From contig CM018605.1 of assembly GCA_009192285.1 (NCBI GenBank), positions 2,459,247 to 2,523,246 of the forward strand: DNA of 64,000 nucleotides, in the 5' to 3' direction. The notes under the pieces were generated by a model. It saw nothing but the letters and a program-made list of their open reading frames with translations. It was not told where the DNA came from and did not search any database. Made by a program: the position numbers and the translations under genes. This document shows, piece by piece, positions 1 to 12,730 of the stretch. How positions within the stretch are numbered: position 1 is the stretch's first letter; every line of letters begins with the position of its first letter. This DNA comes from Morchella semilibera (Eukaryota > Ascomycota > Pezizomycetes > Pezizales > Morchellaceae).

Positions 1-1680
1 CCGCGGGCCTGTCTCGGTCTACACGTGACCCGCTACACCACCCCTCGAGCGCTGCTAGCTAGCTCGGGGGCGGCTGGCTCTGCAGTAGTGGGCTTGTTGG
101 GTGGGTGGGTGGGGTGGCGCGGGGGTTGGCTGGGCTTGGTGTTTGGGTCGGTGCCTGCGGGTGTGGACTTGGTTGGCATCTTTACTAGGGTATAGAGTAC
201 GGGCATGGGGCTACATTAAACCGCGCCCGGGGTTAAGCTTGATCCCACCCCCTCCCCATCCCCACCCCCTAAGCGGGAGGCGGGGGTGCAACAATCGCGG
301 TTCAATGCACGGCTATAGTATGGGGCGGGATTGCAGTTCTGCGTGCTGGCTACATGTGGTTTGTAAGGGGGGTGTCGGGTGCGAGTGCTGCGCCATGATT
401 GGGCCCGGCAGCCGTGGGATGGTGTACCCGTCCGAACCCCACTGCAAAATTGAAGATAAAAATGAAAAGAAGCAATACAGAATAGATACCATGGCCTCTA
501 CTACATTCACCACTGCTGCAATTCTCTTGGCATGCTGTCAATATTTCCCCCATCTGGCCTTTCCTCTCTTGGGCTTCAATAACCTGTGTTTTCGTCTAGA
601 GTAGCCTCTATCCACTTTCTAGACTTGGCTATGGGGCTGTATTGCACGTCTGGAGATGCCGTTGTCACGCTTCTCGCGGGCAGAGTAGTGGGTAGAGACT
701 TGACCAGATCCTGCACCGAGGTCAGATGGCGGCGCCGCGGGTGCGCGCAGCGGTCTAGAAGGGGCTTGATGTGCGGGGCCGGGAACTAGCCGCCGTAAGG
801 CTCTGGGCGGTCTTCTTGCAGTGCGTGGTCTGGTGATGTGGTCGGGGGGTTTATACATGTATATATGTGAATTCAGGGATGTGGTTAGGGCTCTGTTCCT
901 GGAGGCTGCTCTGGTAGGGGCTGGCTGGCTGGCTATAGACATGTCGCGGCTACTATGTGTCTTACGTACTGTCTGGAAGCTATTATACAGTAGTAGATCT
1001 GTGTCGGAATCAAGGCCAGTCCTACTACTTACATGCACATCACATACTACAGCGAACCGTTCACGAACCGGCTAATGGTTGGAACTGCAACAGTTATAAT
1101 TCTTGGCCCCGCTGTATTGGTACTGCAGGGCGTATTGTTTGGGGCCACAAGTGCAGAGGACGTACGGACGGGGACGTGCTGGTGCGTTGATCGCTACCTT
1201 ATAACTCTATTGCACTGTCGGTTCTTCGGTCGCGGCTGGGGGTGGTTTGTACATTGTAGAGTAGCTCAGTCGCGGTGATAAACATACCTTACAAGTACGT
1301 AGTTGGGAAGAATACAATTGGTATCGCGAGATTAAGGAGCGCTTTAATTACATGTAGTAGCTACTGGCACTACACAACCTACATTACTAACCGACCCAAC
1401 CGCATGCAGCCTAGCACGCCACGGCGCACCAATCGATAACCGCGGCCCTGCAGATCCGCAAAAGTAACAACCCTAAAGCAGCGCGCATGCGTATATATAA
1501 TACTTGTTGCGCATACATACCCTTTTGGTCGAGATGGCATATTTTATCTATCAATTGCGCAATGCTGCCTGGGGGGCAAACGCGACCCCCCCAACTCAAC
1601 TCAACTACATATGTAGCACGCCATTGGCTTCGCGAATTAGTCGTTGGGCTCTATATACTAGCTAGACCCACTGGGGGGGC
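1..1680. other. Intergenic DNA, no gene seen
   Basis: Open frames here are short, overlap on both strands and resemble no family I know. The stretch is rich in G runs near its left end and carries two copies of the octamer TACATGTA (854-861 and 1349-1356) and two copies of CTAGCTAG (55-62 and 1658-1665). I see no tRNA, rRNA or transposase. Confidence 0.6.
99..114 (+). other. Perfect G-quadruplex motif
   Basis: Four G runs are separated by single T residues (GGGTGGGTGGGTGGGG). This is the loop-length-one form known to fold into very stable parallel quadruplexes. No gene start lies close enough to assign it a role. Confidence 0.7.
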
Positions 1681-1683
1681 TCT

Positions 1684-1863
1684 TCTGAAGCTCCAGTTAT
1701 ATCCTCTGGCCGGATTTAAATCCTCTTCTCTTCTCTTCACTCTATATTCCACTAGTGCCTTCCTCTCTCCGTTGATTTTCTGAAGCTGCAGTTCGAGGGT
1801 TATATCCTCTGGCCGGATTTAAATCTTCTCTCCTCCGTGTCTCTCCACTAGTGCCTCCTCTGA
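1684..1863 (+). repeat. Tandem duplication of a promoter-proximal segment
   Basis: Two copies of an approximately 100-bp unit lie head to tail just before the UPF0643-type gene. A 26-bp core containing ATTTAAAT is identical at 1697-1722 and 1800-1825. A second block, CCACTAGTGCCT, recurs at 1749-1760 and 1845-1856. The intervening bases differ by small indels. The right copy ends about 12 bp before the ATG at 1875, so the duplication covers the likely core promoter and 5' leader. A role for ATTTAAAT as a TATA-like element is inference. Confidence 0.75.
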
Positions 1864-1874
1864 GTACCCCCAAA

Positions 1875-2655
1875 ATGCTACAAGGAACCTACCGCGCCCT
1901 CCGGGCCTCCTACCCACGCACCCTCCTCTCCCTCATCACCCTCCTCCTCACCATCAGCATCGCCTACTCCACCTCCACCACCCGCCCAACCTACATCCAA
2001 GCCTCGCCCTACGCCTCCCCAGAGCACCTCCTAGACCTGGCAACACTCACCAAGCCGCACGCCCTACTCGCCCAGGCGCTGCAGGCCCTCGAGCCCACGT
2101 CCCCGCGCTACGCAACAACGCCCTACAAAGCGGCCTTCAACTGGCCGCAGGTCATGGACAGACTCCGCGCGCTGGCGCACGCAGAGGGCATCCAGTTCCC
2201 CGGAACAAGGTTTTATGTCATTGTCTTCCGCTCCCAGATCGAGCCCGGCACGGATCGGGAGGAGCTGGGCGCGCTGGATAAAGAGGCGCATAGAGAGGCT
2301 GTGCGGGCGGGGTGGCTGCTGAAGTATTGGTTTGGGGTGCCGGATGGGGAGGGGTTTAATTTGGCGACGTGGGTGCCCTGGGTGTGTTGATTTAGAGGGT
2401 TGTGCTGATGTGGGACAGGTGTGTGTGGAGAGATATCGAGGATGCGAAGAAGGGCGGGAGGGGGAAGGTAGGTTGCGTCTGGATGTGTGGCTGGCTGGGC
2501 ATTGCTAATCGGGTCGGTAGGGGCACCGCGACGCTATGAGGGCCGTCAGGGGCTTCTATAAGAAGTGGGAGGTGGAGAGGCTGGCGTTGGTGGTTGGCGA
2601 GGGTGCTAACGACTGGGATATCGTGGGGTGGGGCGAGGCGGACGAACTTAAGTAA
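1875..2655 (+). CDS. UPF0643-family fungal protein
   Basis: Three exons are predicted: 1875-2368, 2419-2467 and 2521-2655. The introns are 50 and 53 bp, and the product is 225 residues. I start at the ATG at 1875 (context CCCAAAATG); the open frame upstream has only a GTG. The first splice restores NLATCVWRD and the second leads into GHRDAMRAVRGFYKKW, both of which I recall as conserved in the UPF0643 family of fungal proteins of unknown function. A hydrophobic stretch at about residues 17-32 (LLSLITLLLTISIAYS) suggests a signal anchor, which not all members need have. The C-terminus is acidic and ends DELK, not a canonical HDEL/KDEL. Function is unknown. Exon 1 codons are very C-rich in the first half and G-rich in the second, an intragenic composition switch. 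Confidence 0.85.
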
Positions 2656-4430
2656 TTATATAGAACTTGTCATGAATAGAAAGGCGTTTCTTGGTTTTAA
2701 TTACATGTCTTTAAATACTGGTGACCGAGCATTCAGGGCTTCTGGTTCTTAATGAGTAGGCAGGCGGTGGTGCACATTGTCGGCTTCAATTGTGGATATT
2801 CGGAAATGTACTATAGCTGGCCTTGGTGGATGCGGGCTGGAGGTGTAGACATGGTATCGATAGTAAGCCTTCTACTCACGGGGTGCCCTACCTGTACCAC
2901 GCCATCCATATTGTGCAAGAATCAACAGTACTGGGGGTGGAATTAGTATTGTCTGGGCAGAAACTGGCTACCGCAGGAGATGCTGGTACTGAAAACCGGT
3001 ATACCGTAGCTACCTTAGCCCCACGGCTACATGTACATTCTTACCGGCCCCCGTCTCCGAGACTGTAGGTTCCTATGTTTCTTCCTAGGCCTAGGTTGTG
3101 GCGGCGGCTCCGTAGATAATGTCTGTAGCACCACAGTCAGAGGGTTAGATCAGTATCAAAAATCATACCCTCCAACCTAGCTTCATGTGGATTAGTTGCT
3201 ATAAACACCATAATAAACAGTCCTGTAGGTCCAGTCCGCCCAATTGGCGGTCCTGGACTGTAGTCCGTAGTCCGTCCTAAGTTTGGACTGCTTGGCTTGG
3301 CTTGGCACAGTCGACGGACCACCAACGGTACATAGCCCAATTCGGGTGTATTAGAGGCCAGCTCCCCACCCAAGAACGGTTAACTATCATAGTGAGGCCG
3401 GTTGCTGTCGTGTGCGAGAGACAGCACTTGGTTTCGCCGCGAGTGCTTGGGTGTAGAGTATTTTCGTGTGCCTCAGAGGGTATAGATGGCGAAAACTCAT
3501 TAGAGTGGGCTCCCCCCACTGCCTTTTGGAAGGGCCAGTGTTTGGGGCGTTGTGGGCCCTTCTCTTACGTATCCTTAAACCGCTAGGCCGAATTCAAATA
3601 ATAGAATTTGGGAGTCGTGATGTGTAGAACGCAGAATTTGGGCGTGTGCTGTTGCAGTATATAACCCATCATGACAGCACCAAATTCGTTCCCTGCAGGC
3701 GCTCCAGATATCACGATTTCCACGTTGCGTTAGGATCCTATTGGCCTGGCAGTTTAAGGGATACAAGTCTTACCTAGGATTCGCGACAAAAGACAGGACC
3801 CGGTTTGGATGGGTATTGGTGTCGTAGATTTTGGTACCGTAGTGTCGGATGTCGGTGGTGCATGGAAGAACTGCACAGGTATCATTGACCTCTATGATTA
3901 CACAAGAGGAAAAGCGTATATGCAATTAGATGAGGTGCAACGCCCAACCTTCTAATCTGGGCTGGAGTGTCTGTTCGTGACATCTGCAGAGGCTTGGGCC
4001 AAGGAAGTTTCCTCATAGGATAGAGGGGAAGCAATTTCTAGTAGCGTATCCAAAGGGACCTGTAGGTTGTCAAGTAACTACTAACATGTAAGTAGATGCG
4101 CCGGATAACCGGGCACGGCCTATAACCATTGAAGCCAATTGATGTGGGGTTCGTTAATGTTGGAGTTCCGAAGGCGGTCATGTAACTAATCATACTCTTG
4201 ACTCACCGTTCACTGCCGTCAAGACCCGAGCGTAATCACAAACCTTCTCTACTGACATCGATTACTTACCTAGACGGATATGCAAATACGGCAAGATCTA
4301 CGGACCGATGTTCTGAGGTTGTGTTTATGGGCCGGCGCTGGCCGTTCGGCTCCCCACAGCCTGTTGACGCCGCGCACACGCTAAGATGCAACGCTAACGG
4401 GACCCCTCCTCACCAAAGTGTGTTGGACAA
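2656..4430. other. Intergenic DNA, no gene seen
   Basis: No open frame longer than about 95 codons is present and none is recognisable. A small imperfect hairpin centred on CCAATTGG lies near 3218-3255. The region separates the UPF0643-type gene from the SAHH promoter. One TACATGTA octamer lies at 3028-3035. Confidence 0.55.
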
Positions 4431-4535
4431 CAAACCCCTCCTTTTTCTTTTTTCTGCTCATTTAAAGTAGTCCATCACGTCCCACTTCTTTTTCTCCTCA
4501 ACCCTTTCACATCCATCTCCATTACCTCAAATTTT

Positions 4536-4598
4536 GTAAGTCAATTGATTCCATCATATGTTCTTATCGTTGTCCTAATTACGTGGGCCACTTTTCAG
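4536..4598 (+). other. Probable 5'-UTR intron of the SAHH gene
   Basis: A 63-bp segment begins GTAAGT, carries TCCTAATT as a candidate branch site and ends TTTTCAG, 15 bp before the SAHH ATG. The upstream DNA (4436-4535) is CT-rich, as is common just before transcription starts of highly expressed fungal genes. Leader introns are common in such genes. Only the sequence signals support this one. Confidence 0.65.
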
Positions 4599-4613
4599 AA
4601 TAAATCAGACAAA

Positions 4614-6443
<1,830 letters not shown>

Positions 6444-6902
6444 ATGGCTTTATTTCATATATACAAAGAAGAAAAACTTAGGTTTGGTAAAAGTAATTGT
6501 CTTCAACGGCATCTTTTAAGGAATGTGGTTTTACTATTATAAAATCTTTCCATGGGTTTCAAATGGGTTTTTTAAAAAAAGGGAAGGTGGGGGCGTACTT
6601 GGTTCTCAACAGCCAATGGGGTTCAATTTTTTTGTTTTTTGTTCTTTTATACTTAACTGCTACATCGCTGGGCAAATACATCGCTGGGCAAATCTAAAAG
6701 GGGGGCCAACACCTCTTTTTCATGAATTTTTGTTTCAAGCTTTGTGAACCTCGTAGACTTTGGAACTCGTGAAAAGAGATTGCTCGCTTAATACCAGTTT
6801 ATGTCTGTGAGATATAGTTCAGGATTTGTGATACTATCCTCGATGCTAACCCCCCGTAATCCGTAATAGGGGAGTTAAATTTGTATGGGAGATCTACTCC
6901 AT

Positions 6903-7021
6903 TACCGAAAAACTGGCTATCTCCGGCCAGGGATTACCTCCTTCACGATTGGTTGAAGGGCGTAGATCAGGTTTGCTTATAGCAGTTTTGGTCTCATGAA
7001 TAGCCAATTTTTCGAGGGATA
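6903..7021. mobile_element. TA-flanked MITE, GATTGGTTGA family
   Basis: A 119-bp interval has TA at both edges and imperfect inverted ends. Reading inward, CCGAAAAACTGGCTAT on the left matches CGAAAAATTGGCTAT on the right complement, with a short indel. The interior has GATTGGTTGA, also present in the element at 61111-61228 and partly in that at 59372-59503. TA duplication is typical of the Tc1/mariner superfamily. There is no coding capacity. The arms have diverged, so it is not a recent insertion. Confidence 0.55.
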
Positions 7022-7197
7022 ACATCTATTTTACAAGCCACACCAAACTTACTTTTTAGCGGGGTCAGAATTTTGACGCTCTCAGCTGAACTCTCTTCCG
7101 CGGACGGGCAACAAGATTGAAGTTTGAATGGCCAGAGAGTTTGATTACATAAGCGTTGTTACTAATCCGTTGCGTCGCTCAAATACTCATTTTTAGG

Positions 7198-7309
7198 GCC
7201 TACTCCCGACTGTAATGGTCGAAAGGTTAAGGAGGTCTCCACATCCCAGTTCTGATTTCCCTTTTCATTCCAACGGTAAACGGTGTCCGGTTCGAACCCC
7301 GTGGTGGGC
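7198..7309 (+). other. tRNA-like segment with A and B boxes
   Basis: TGGTCGAAAGG at 7216-7226 fits the pol III A-box consensus and GGTTCGAACCC at about 7289-7299 fits the B box. GCCTACT at the left and GGTGGGC at the right can pair over seven positions (five Watson-Crick, two G-T). However, the A box lies 18 nt from the left end instead of 8, the T stem pairs poorly, and no convincing anticodon arm is visible. A decayed tRNA or a tRNA-derived SINE head is more likely than a working tRNA. Confidence 0.3.
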
Positions 7310-7635
7310 GTTTCACCTGTGCGAGTAATCCACAGCGCTGAACGCTTCTAAGGGCGAGAAATATCCTTCAGGGAAGCAATTCTGCAGAGAGTTCTCCCCA
7401 CGGGGTGGCGGCGCCGGATTGCACTGTGAGCCGGTATGGGAAGTTGGGACAGGGCGGTGATCGACTTTTTGACCTTTTTTTTTCCTTCTTCCCCCGCCCC
7501 AACTTGCTTTTGTGGTTCGCTGTGTGTGTGTGTGGTGCGCATCTTGTTTGGAGGCCCCCGGGTGGTTGTGTGCTGTGTTGTGCCCAGCCAAGCATCTCCC
7601 ATTCCTTCACTTGTGATTTTTACTTTACGAGAATC

Positions 7636-7716
7636 TTACTCACGCATTAATTAAGTCCTGAGAATTCTTGGTAGCAACGGGCTCACAAAATTTCTCAGGA
7701 CTTAACGCGCGAGTAA
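7636..7716. repeat. Small inverted repeat (hairpin)
   Basis: Arms of about 25 bp pair around a loop of some 25 bp. TTAAGTCCTGAGAA is identical in both arms, and the outer TTACTC(A/G)CGC also matches after a 3-4 bp gap. It may be a solo MITE hairpin. I do not see a clear target duplication. Confidence 0.55.
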
Positions 7717-7981
7717 TTTTCACTAAAATTGAGTGCAACGCCACAGTTCATTAACCCCTGCGTAGACGCCTCCACAGATTCCCACTCTCGTAGTAAACCA
7801 TACCCATATCAGAAGTGCCAGGATACTTAACCCCCTCCAAACGAGGGTCCACTCGCATTACTCAAGATTCACACACACACATAGCTCTCCGAGAACCAAA
7901 CGCATTCGTTAAACAACTGCTGCTGCAGACAACGTCAACAAACCTTTTTCAAAACCTCACAACCAGTCTAGAGTACATCAT

Positions 7982-8020
7982 ACACACACACACACACAAA
8001 AGAAAAAAAAAAAAAAAAAA
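7982..8020 (+). repeat. (CA)n followed by an A run
   Basis: A dinucleotide CA tract passes through AAAAG into an 18-bp A run that ends 32 bp before the start codon of the VPS9-ankyrin gene. It must lie in that gene's core promoter or leader and is likely to vary in length between strains. Confidence 0.8.
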
Positions 8021-8052
8021 TCTTATAATTTTCCGCGACGGCATCTCCATGA

Positions 8053-11000
8053 ATGCCTTTACTCAACCCATACCTCCGTGCCTTCTTTCGCTCCACGCTT
8101 CCCGCGCAATGCACTCCGGTACAAGACTACGTACGGCATGCCGATTATACAGAAGAAGAGATAGAGATAGAAGACAGAGCTGATGATGGTTCACTAGATC
8201 CTCCTGGTGCCCACAACCGAGATTCTGACAAGTACCCGCGATCGGGAGTCTGGGGCGCTTTACGCCGATCTTGCGGGTGTTGATGAGTTCCTGGGGAGCC
8301 ATGTGTTACGGGTTCCGAGCGGTGGCAGCTCGAGCCCTATGGTCGGGAGCAGGGAAAATAGGGGGAAAGCAAGGCAGTTCACGACTTTCAATGGACGGAC
8401 TGTGGTTGTGAAGGATAGCTGGATCTATTCGAATAAGGGTGCGTCTTTCCTTCCTTCCGCGGAGGAGGTCGGGAAAGTGGGGTTGGTAACGGTGATGGTT
8501 GGGGGATCTGCGGGGCAGTGGTGATGATGGGGTGTAGCGATAGACAAAGGGGATTTATGGATTGAAGGCCAGATGAACTGATTGGGGGGATATAGGTTTC
8601 AGGAGCTTGAATCAGGCACAGCTACTGAATGATACACTCTTCTATCCCGACATCAGCGACCCCCAACAGTGGCTTATCTACTTTATTTCACGCCCGCTTA
8701 TCGGTAGTCTGGAAGTTGTGTCAACCATTCCTCCGCAGTTACGAGACCGCCCAGCTGTAGATACAACTGCCTTAAGAGCAGCCGGGCAAGCATCATCATC
8801 ATCGCCTTCGGGGCCGTCGTCAAAAAAGAAAGATGTGAAGTCGTTCAATGAGCTCCTCATGCTCTTTCCCATGATTGCCCGCCAGATGCAGCCTGGGCTT
8901 GAAAAGCTATTCCAAGACTTCGAGGTCTCATTTCAGAAATTCAAACCGCTTCCCATGCCTCCGCCCTCGCCAAAAAGCGTGGCATCTGGGGTTTCAAGTA
9001 GTAGGGCTTCGACACACTCAAGCGTCAGCGGCGACGTTTATAAACAGGCTGCTGATGAGGCGGAGATCCGTCGGACTCTGGAAAATGCAATCATGACTGC
9101 AGTAGACCTATTCCAGCGAGTTGACCAGTCCCAGCTCAATCTATTGGCTTCAACGACAGATCTGACAGGTCCAGCATGTGATCGGTTGATCGAGCGTTAC
9201 GTAGCTGAGCAGCTTCATGATTCTATCTTGTTCCCAAGGATCTGTGCAACAAAAAACATTGAGGACGAGGAACTGGAAAGCAAGATCATGGATATGGCCA
9301 ACGTGGACTTGACGCAAGTTGGGATTCCATCGCTAGATCAACAAGAGAAGAAGAGCCTGGTTCTCAGGCTAGGAAGAGGCATCAAGAGCTTTGAAAAGAT
9401 TGGTACTGCGAAGAGCCCACATGCTATGACAGAACATCTTCTTGAAACTGCACAGACACTAACCAGACTCGACGATGATCCACCTGAATCGGATATCATG
9501 ATACCAAAGAACCCAGAAAAAAGCTCAGTTGTAACTATGAATGCAGATATGCTTGTTTCCTTGCTACTTATCGTCGTTATTAGGGCTAAGGTGCCGAATC
9601 TGCATGCCTGCTTGAGTTACATGCGTAACTTCATCTTTGCGGAGGACGTTGAACAAGGCGAAACAGGATATATCCTCAGTACTCTCGAAGCCGTGTTGTT
9701 CCATATCGCGCAAGACCATGCATTGTCCGCAGCAAGTAGGAGCAATGAGAAACTGTGGAGGAGTGTAAAGGCTGGAGATTTAGATGCTGTGAGGAGGTTG
9801 CTAGAGGTCGGGGGTGATTCTAGGAGTAGGGCGAGTAGCCGGGTGAGATCTGATGATGGATTCGAATCAAAAAGCGAGAGCGGAAACGATGAGGAGAACA
9901 CAGCAGGCGAGAATGGGGACAGCGAGGGGCCCAATATCGAGGGTCAGAATGGCGTACCTTCGGTCCAGGTATACAGCCCTGTCGCAGAACAAGGACAAAG
10001 TTTTATGGAAGAGCTGCAGAAAGTCTCCGAGACGAATGGAGATAACGACGAGGAGTCTGGATCTGAGGATGTGGAGGATGGCAATGTGACTAAGACAAGT
10101 GAGGAAACTACTAGGGATGGAACCACCGACCATGGGTCCGCAGCTAAGGGAGATGATAATGAAGAAATGACCGGATCGAAACATGAAAAGCCGAAAACTA
10201 CGATTGAGGATCCCGCTCTCGAGGAGGCTGGGTCTTCACAAGACGCTTTAAAGAACGGCGAACGAGAAATTGAAGAGGAGAAGGAGTTACCAGCGGTACC
10301 CAACGGGACAAAACCCTTAGCAACCGAAACAATTGAAGAGGTTTTCATTGATCCGTTCGAAGCTGAACCGGTTGATGCCCCATCTGCCCCGGCAGGTAGT
10401 ATCTCAACTTTGCGAATAGAGGACATAATTGCCGATGGACAAGATGACAGTGCCTCTGTTTTGAGTGTTACCCTTGCCCCACCAGCGCCAACAAAACCGG
10501 CGCGCGGTTCTCCAAACGGAAGAGCGGGAACAGCCCGATTCGAGGTTGACGAACCGATGCCTTCGGTCAAATTTCCATCACGTAGGGAGCGATGGAGTAC
10601 AGCCAGTCTTGCGACAACTCTCAACGATACAGGTAGTATGAGCAGGTTAAGCAGAACATACACCTCTCAATCTCAAACGGTGGATAGCTTCTCTGTCGAG
10701 AAACTTAGTAAAACGCGGAACGCAAATGGAGAGAGTGTCCTCATGATGGCTGTACAGGAGAGGCGGACAGAAGTATTGAGGTATCTCCTTGAGACTAAGC
10801 TATTTGACCTTGAATTTTTGGTAGAAGACACCAATAACGAGGGGACTACACTCCTGTCTGCAGCCGTCCAAGCAGAAAGCCAAGAAATTGTGGACCTGAT
10901 ATGCCCATACCTCTTTGATCTCGAAGAAACAGCACTAAGGAAGTACTTTGCCCGCCCAGACACGGCGGGGAGAACAGTCGCCCACTACCTCTTTAATACT

Positions 11001-12730
11001 CCCGACCTTATTAAACGCTTAGGACGCTGGCTGCCATGGAAGGTAAAAGACAAGAATGGACAGACACCTCTATTTGCACTATGCCGTAGTTACGATCACG
11101 CAAGGTACAAGGAGATGGTGTCATCAGCGATCAAGCAAGCACAAGCATCACAAGGAGATGGGTGTAAATTGCATCTCGACGAACATGTCGATAATAAAGG
11201 CAACACTTTATTACACATTGCGGGGGACCCATCTGTATTGAGGACCATGTTAAGATGTGACTCGGAGGTTAATGCGGTCAACGACCGAGGCTTCACAGCA
11301 CTGATGGTTGCGAGCAAATATGGACGGGTGGAGATGGTAAGGACCTTTTTTGCGGATGGGAGGGTAGATATATTAGCGAAAGAGTTGAGGGGTTTGACGG
11401 CGGTGGAGTTAGCGAAGGATGATGATGTGCGAAACCGCATAGATGGTATGTTGTTCCTTGCAGATAGAGTTCAGAAGGATGCTTAATTATTTGCGGTGTA
11501 GACTTGGTACTGTTCCAGAATCCACATGGGGATGATGGAAGAGTTACTGCAGTTGTGAGGAGCTTCTTCGTAGAGGATGCAACGATTAGAGTGGTAGTGA
11601 AAAGCGGTGCACCGGCGGGAGAGAGTACATTCACCATCACAACATGCCGGCGCTCCTTAACGGATTTCCAATTCCTTCAAGAGTGGCTTCAATACGAGAA
11701 TCCCGGGTCATGGCTACCAACTTTAAATGTGCCAAGGAGTCCATACCAGATACCATCAAAACCATCAAGGTCGGTGTTAAGAGATATACAATTGCGGGTT
11801 GATTGTTTTCTCAGAACATTGCTTGCACATTCCACATTCTCGACGCATGAGCTTCTATGGGAATTTTTTCTGGTTCCTGATTTACAGCAGGAGCTGATGA
11901 TGGAAAGGAGTAAGAAAAAAGCGGAGATCAGGATGGAAAGGGTCAGGGAAGAATTTACGCCTATAGAAGACATTAGAGACGTAGAGCATTTCGTGAGCTA
12001 TGCGAAGGACAGTGTAAGAAGCGTCAATTACGCTTGTAGGAGTGTTACAAGAAGAGCTACGGCTCTGAGGTACGCCATGTTCGGTGAGTTTAGTCCCTTC
12101 CCAGTCCTGCATCAGCGGCTAATTATATAAACATCAGATTTATCGGACGCGTATAAGCACTGCCTAAAACATCTTAGTGGATTCAAGTCCCTCCAAGATA
12201 CCGAGCATCTATCTGCATTCAACCGCTTCTCTGAGGCCTTGATACCCAATGAATCAAACCCTTACACACTGTTCATTGAAGAATTCAGGAACCTACAAGC
12301 CTCGCTGAACGGGGTCATGTCCGCAATGGATCGACCCCGTCAACTAATCAACCAGATGTCGGTCATGCAGAAACAAGTAGATAAACACATTCTCTCACTT
12401 CGCCGATCCGACCGTTGGCCGCTCGGCCTTCTTGACGATACGCGTGCCAAGATTCACCAAGAAGCTGCAGACAATGTGGCAAAGAGCAAGGAGGAGTACA
12501 TGCAGCTTAGCAGTGAACTAAGATATACCCAAACGGTGGCTGCTGCTGAGTTGAGTAGCTTTCATGATCTCCACGCAAAGATGGCAAGAAGGGCCATAAG
12601 AGACTTTGCCAAGAGGTGTGTAGTGGGGGAGAGAGCAAAGTTGGAGAGCATGAAGAGGGCGGTAAGGGGGATATCAAAGATGGGCTTTGAAAAGCCTCCC
12701 AAGCCTGTAACGGCACCGACTGAGAACTAG
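8053..12730 (+). CDS. VRL1: VPS9-ankyrin-PX-BAR-like protein (Vrl1-like Rab5-family exchange factor)
   Basis: Five exons (8053-8130, 8198-8438, 8596-11445, 11502-12083 and 12138-12730) encode 1447 residues. The introns are 67, 157, 56 and 54 bp. The first splice yields VQDYILLVPTTEIL and the third IDDLVLFQNPHG, which restores continuity. Domain order: a conserved N-terminal module; a VPS9 domain at roughly 330-478 (DMLVSLLLIVVIRAKVPNL, then TGYILSTLEAVLFH); a lone ankyrin-like helix pair near 490-515; an acidic Ser/Glu-rich disordered linker to about 800; ankyrin repeats at about 815-1055; a PX-like domain at about 1065-1175; and a helical BAR-like C-terminus. This order matches yeast Vrl1, the VPS9 subunit of the VINE sorting-nexin complex, which activates the Rab5-type GTPase Vps21 on endosomes. 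The activity is inferred from that family. The linker is far longer than I would expect for the yeast protein. Confidence 0.88.

Noticed and set aside
9944-10663. Open frame of 239 codons on the minus strand
   Set aside because: It is antisense to the acidic linker of the Vrl1-like gene and its Ser/Val-rich translation is the mirror of that composition.
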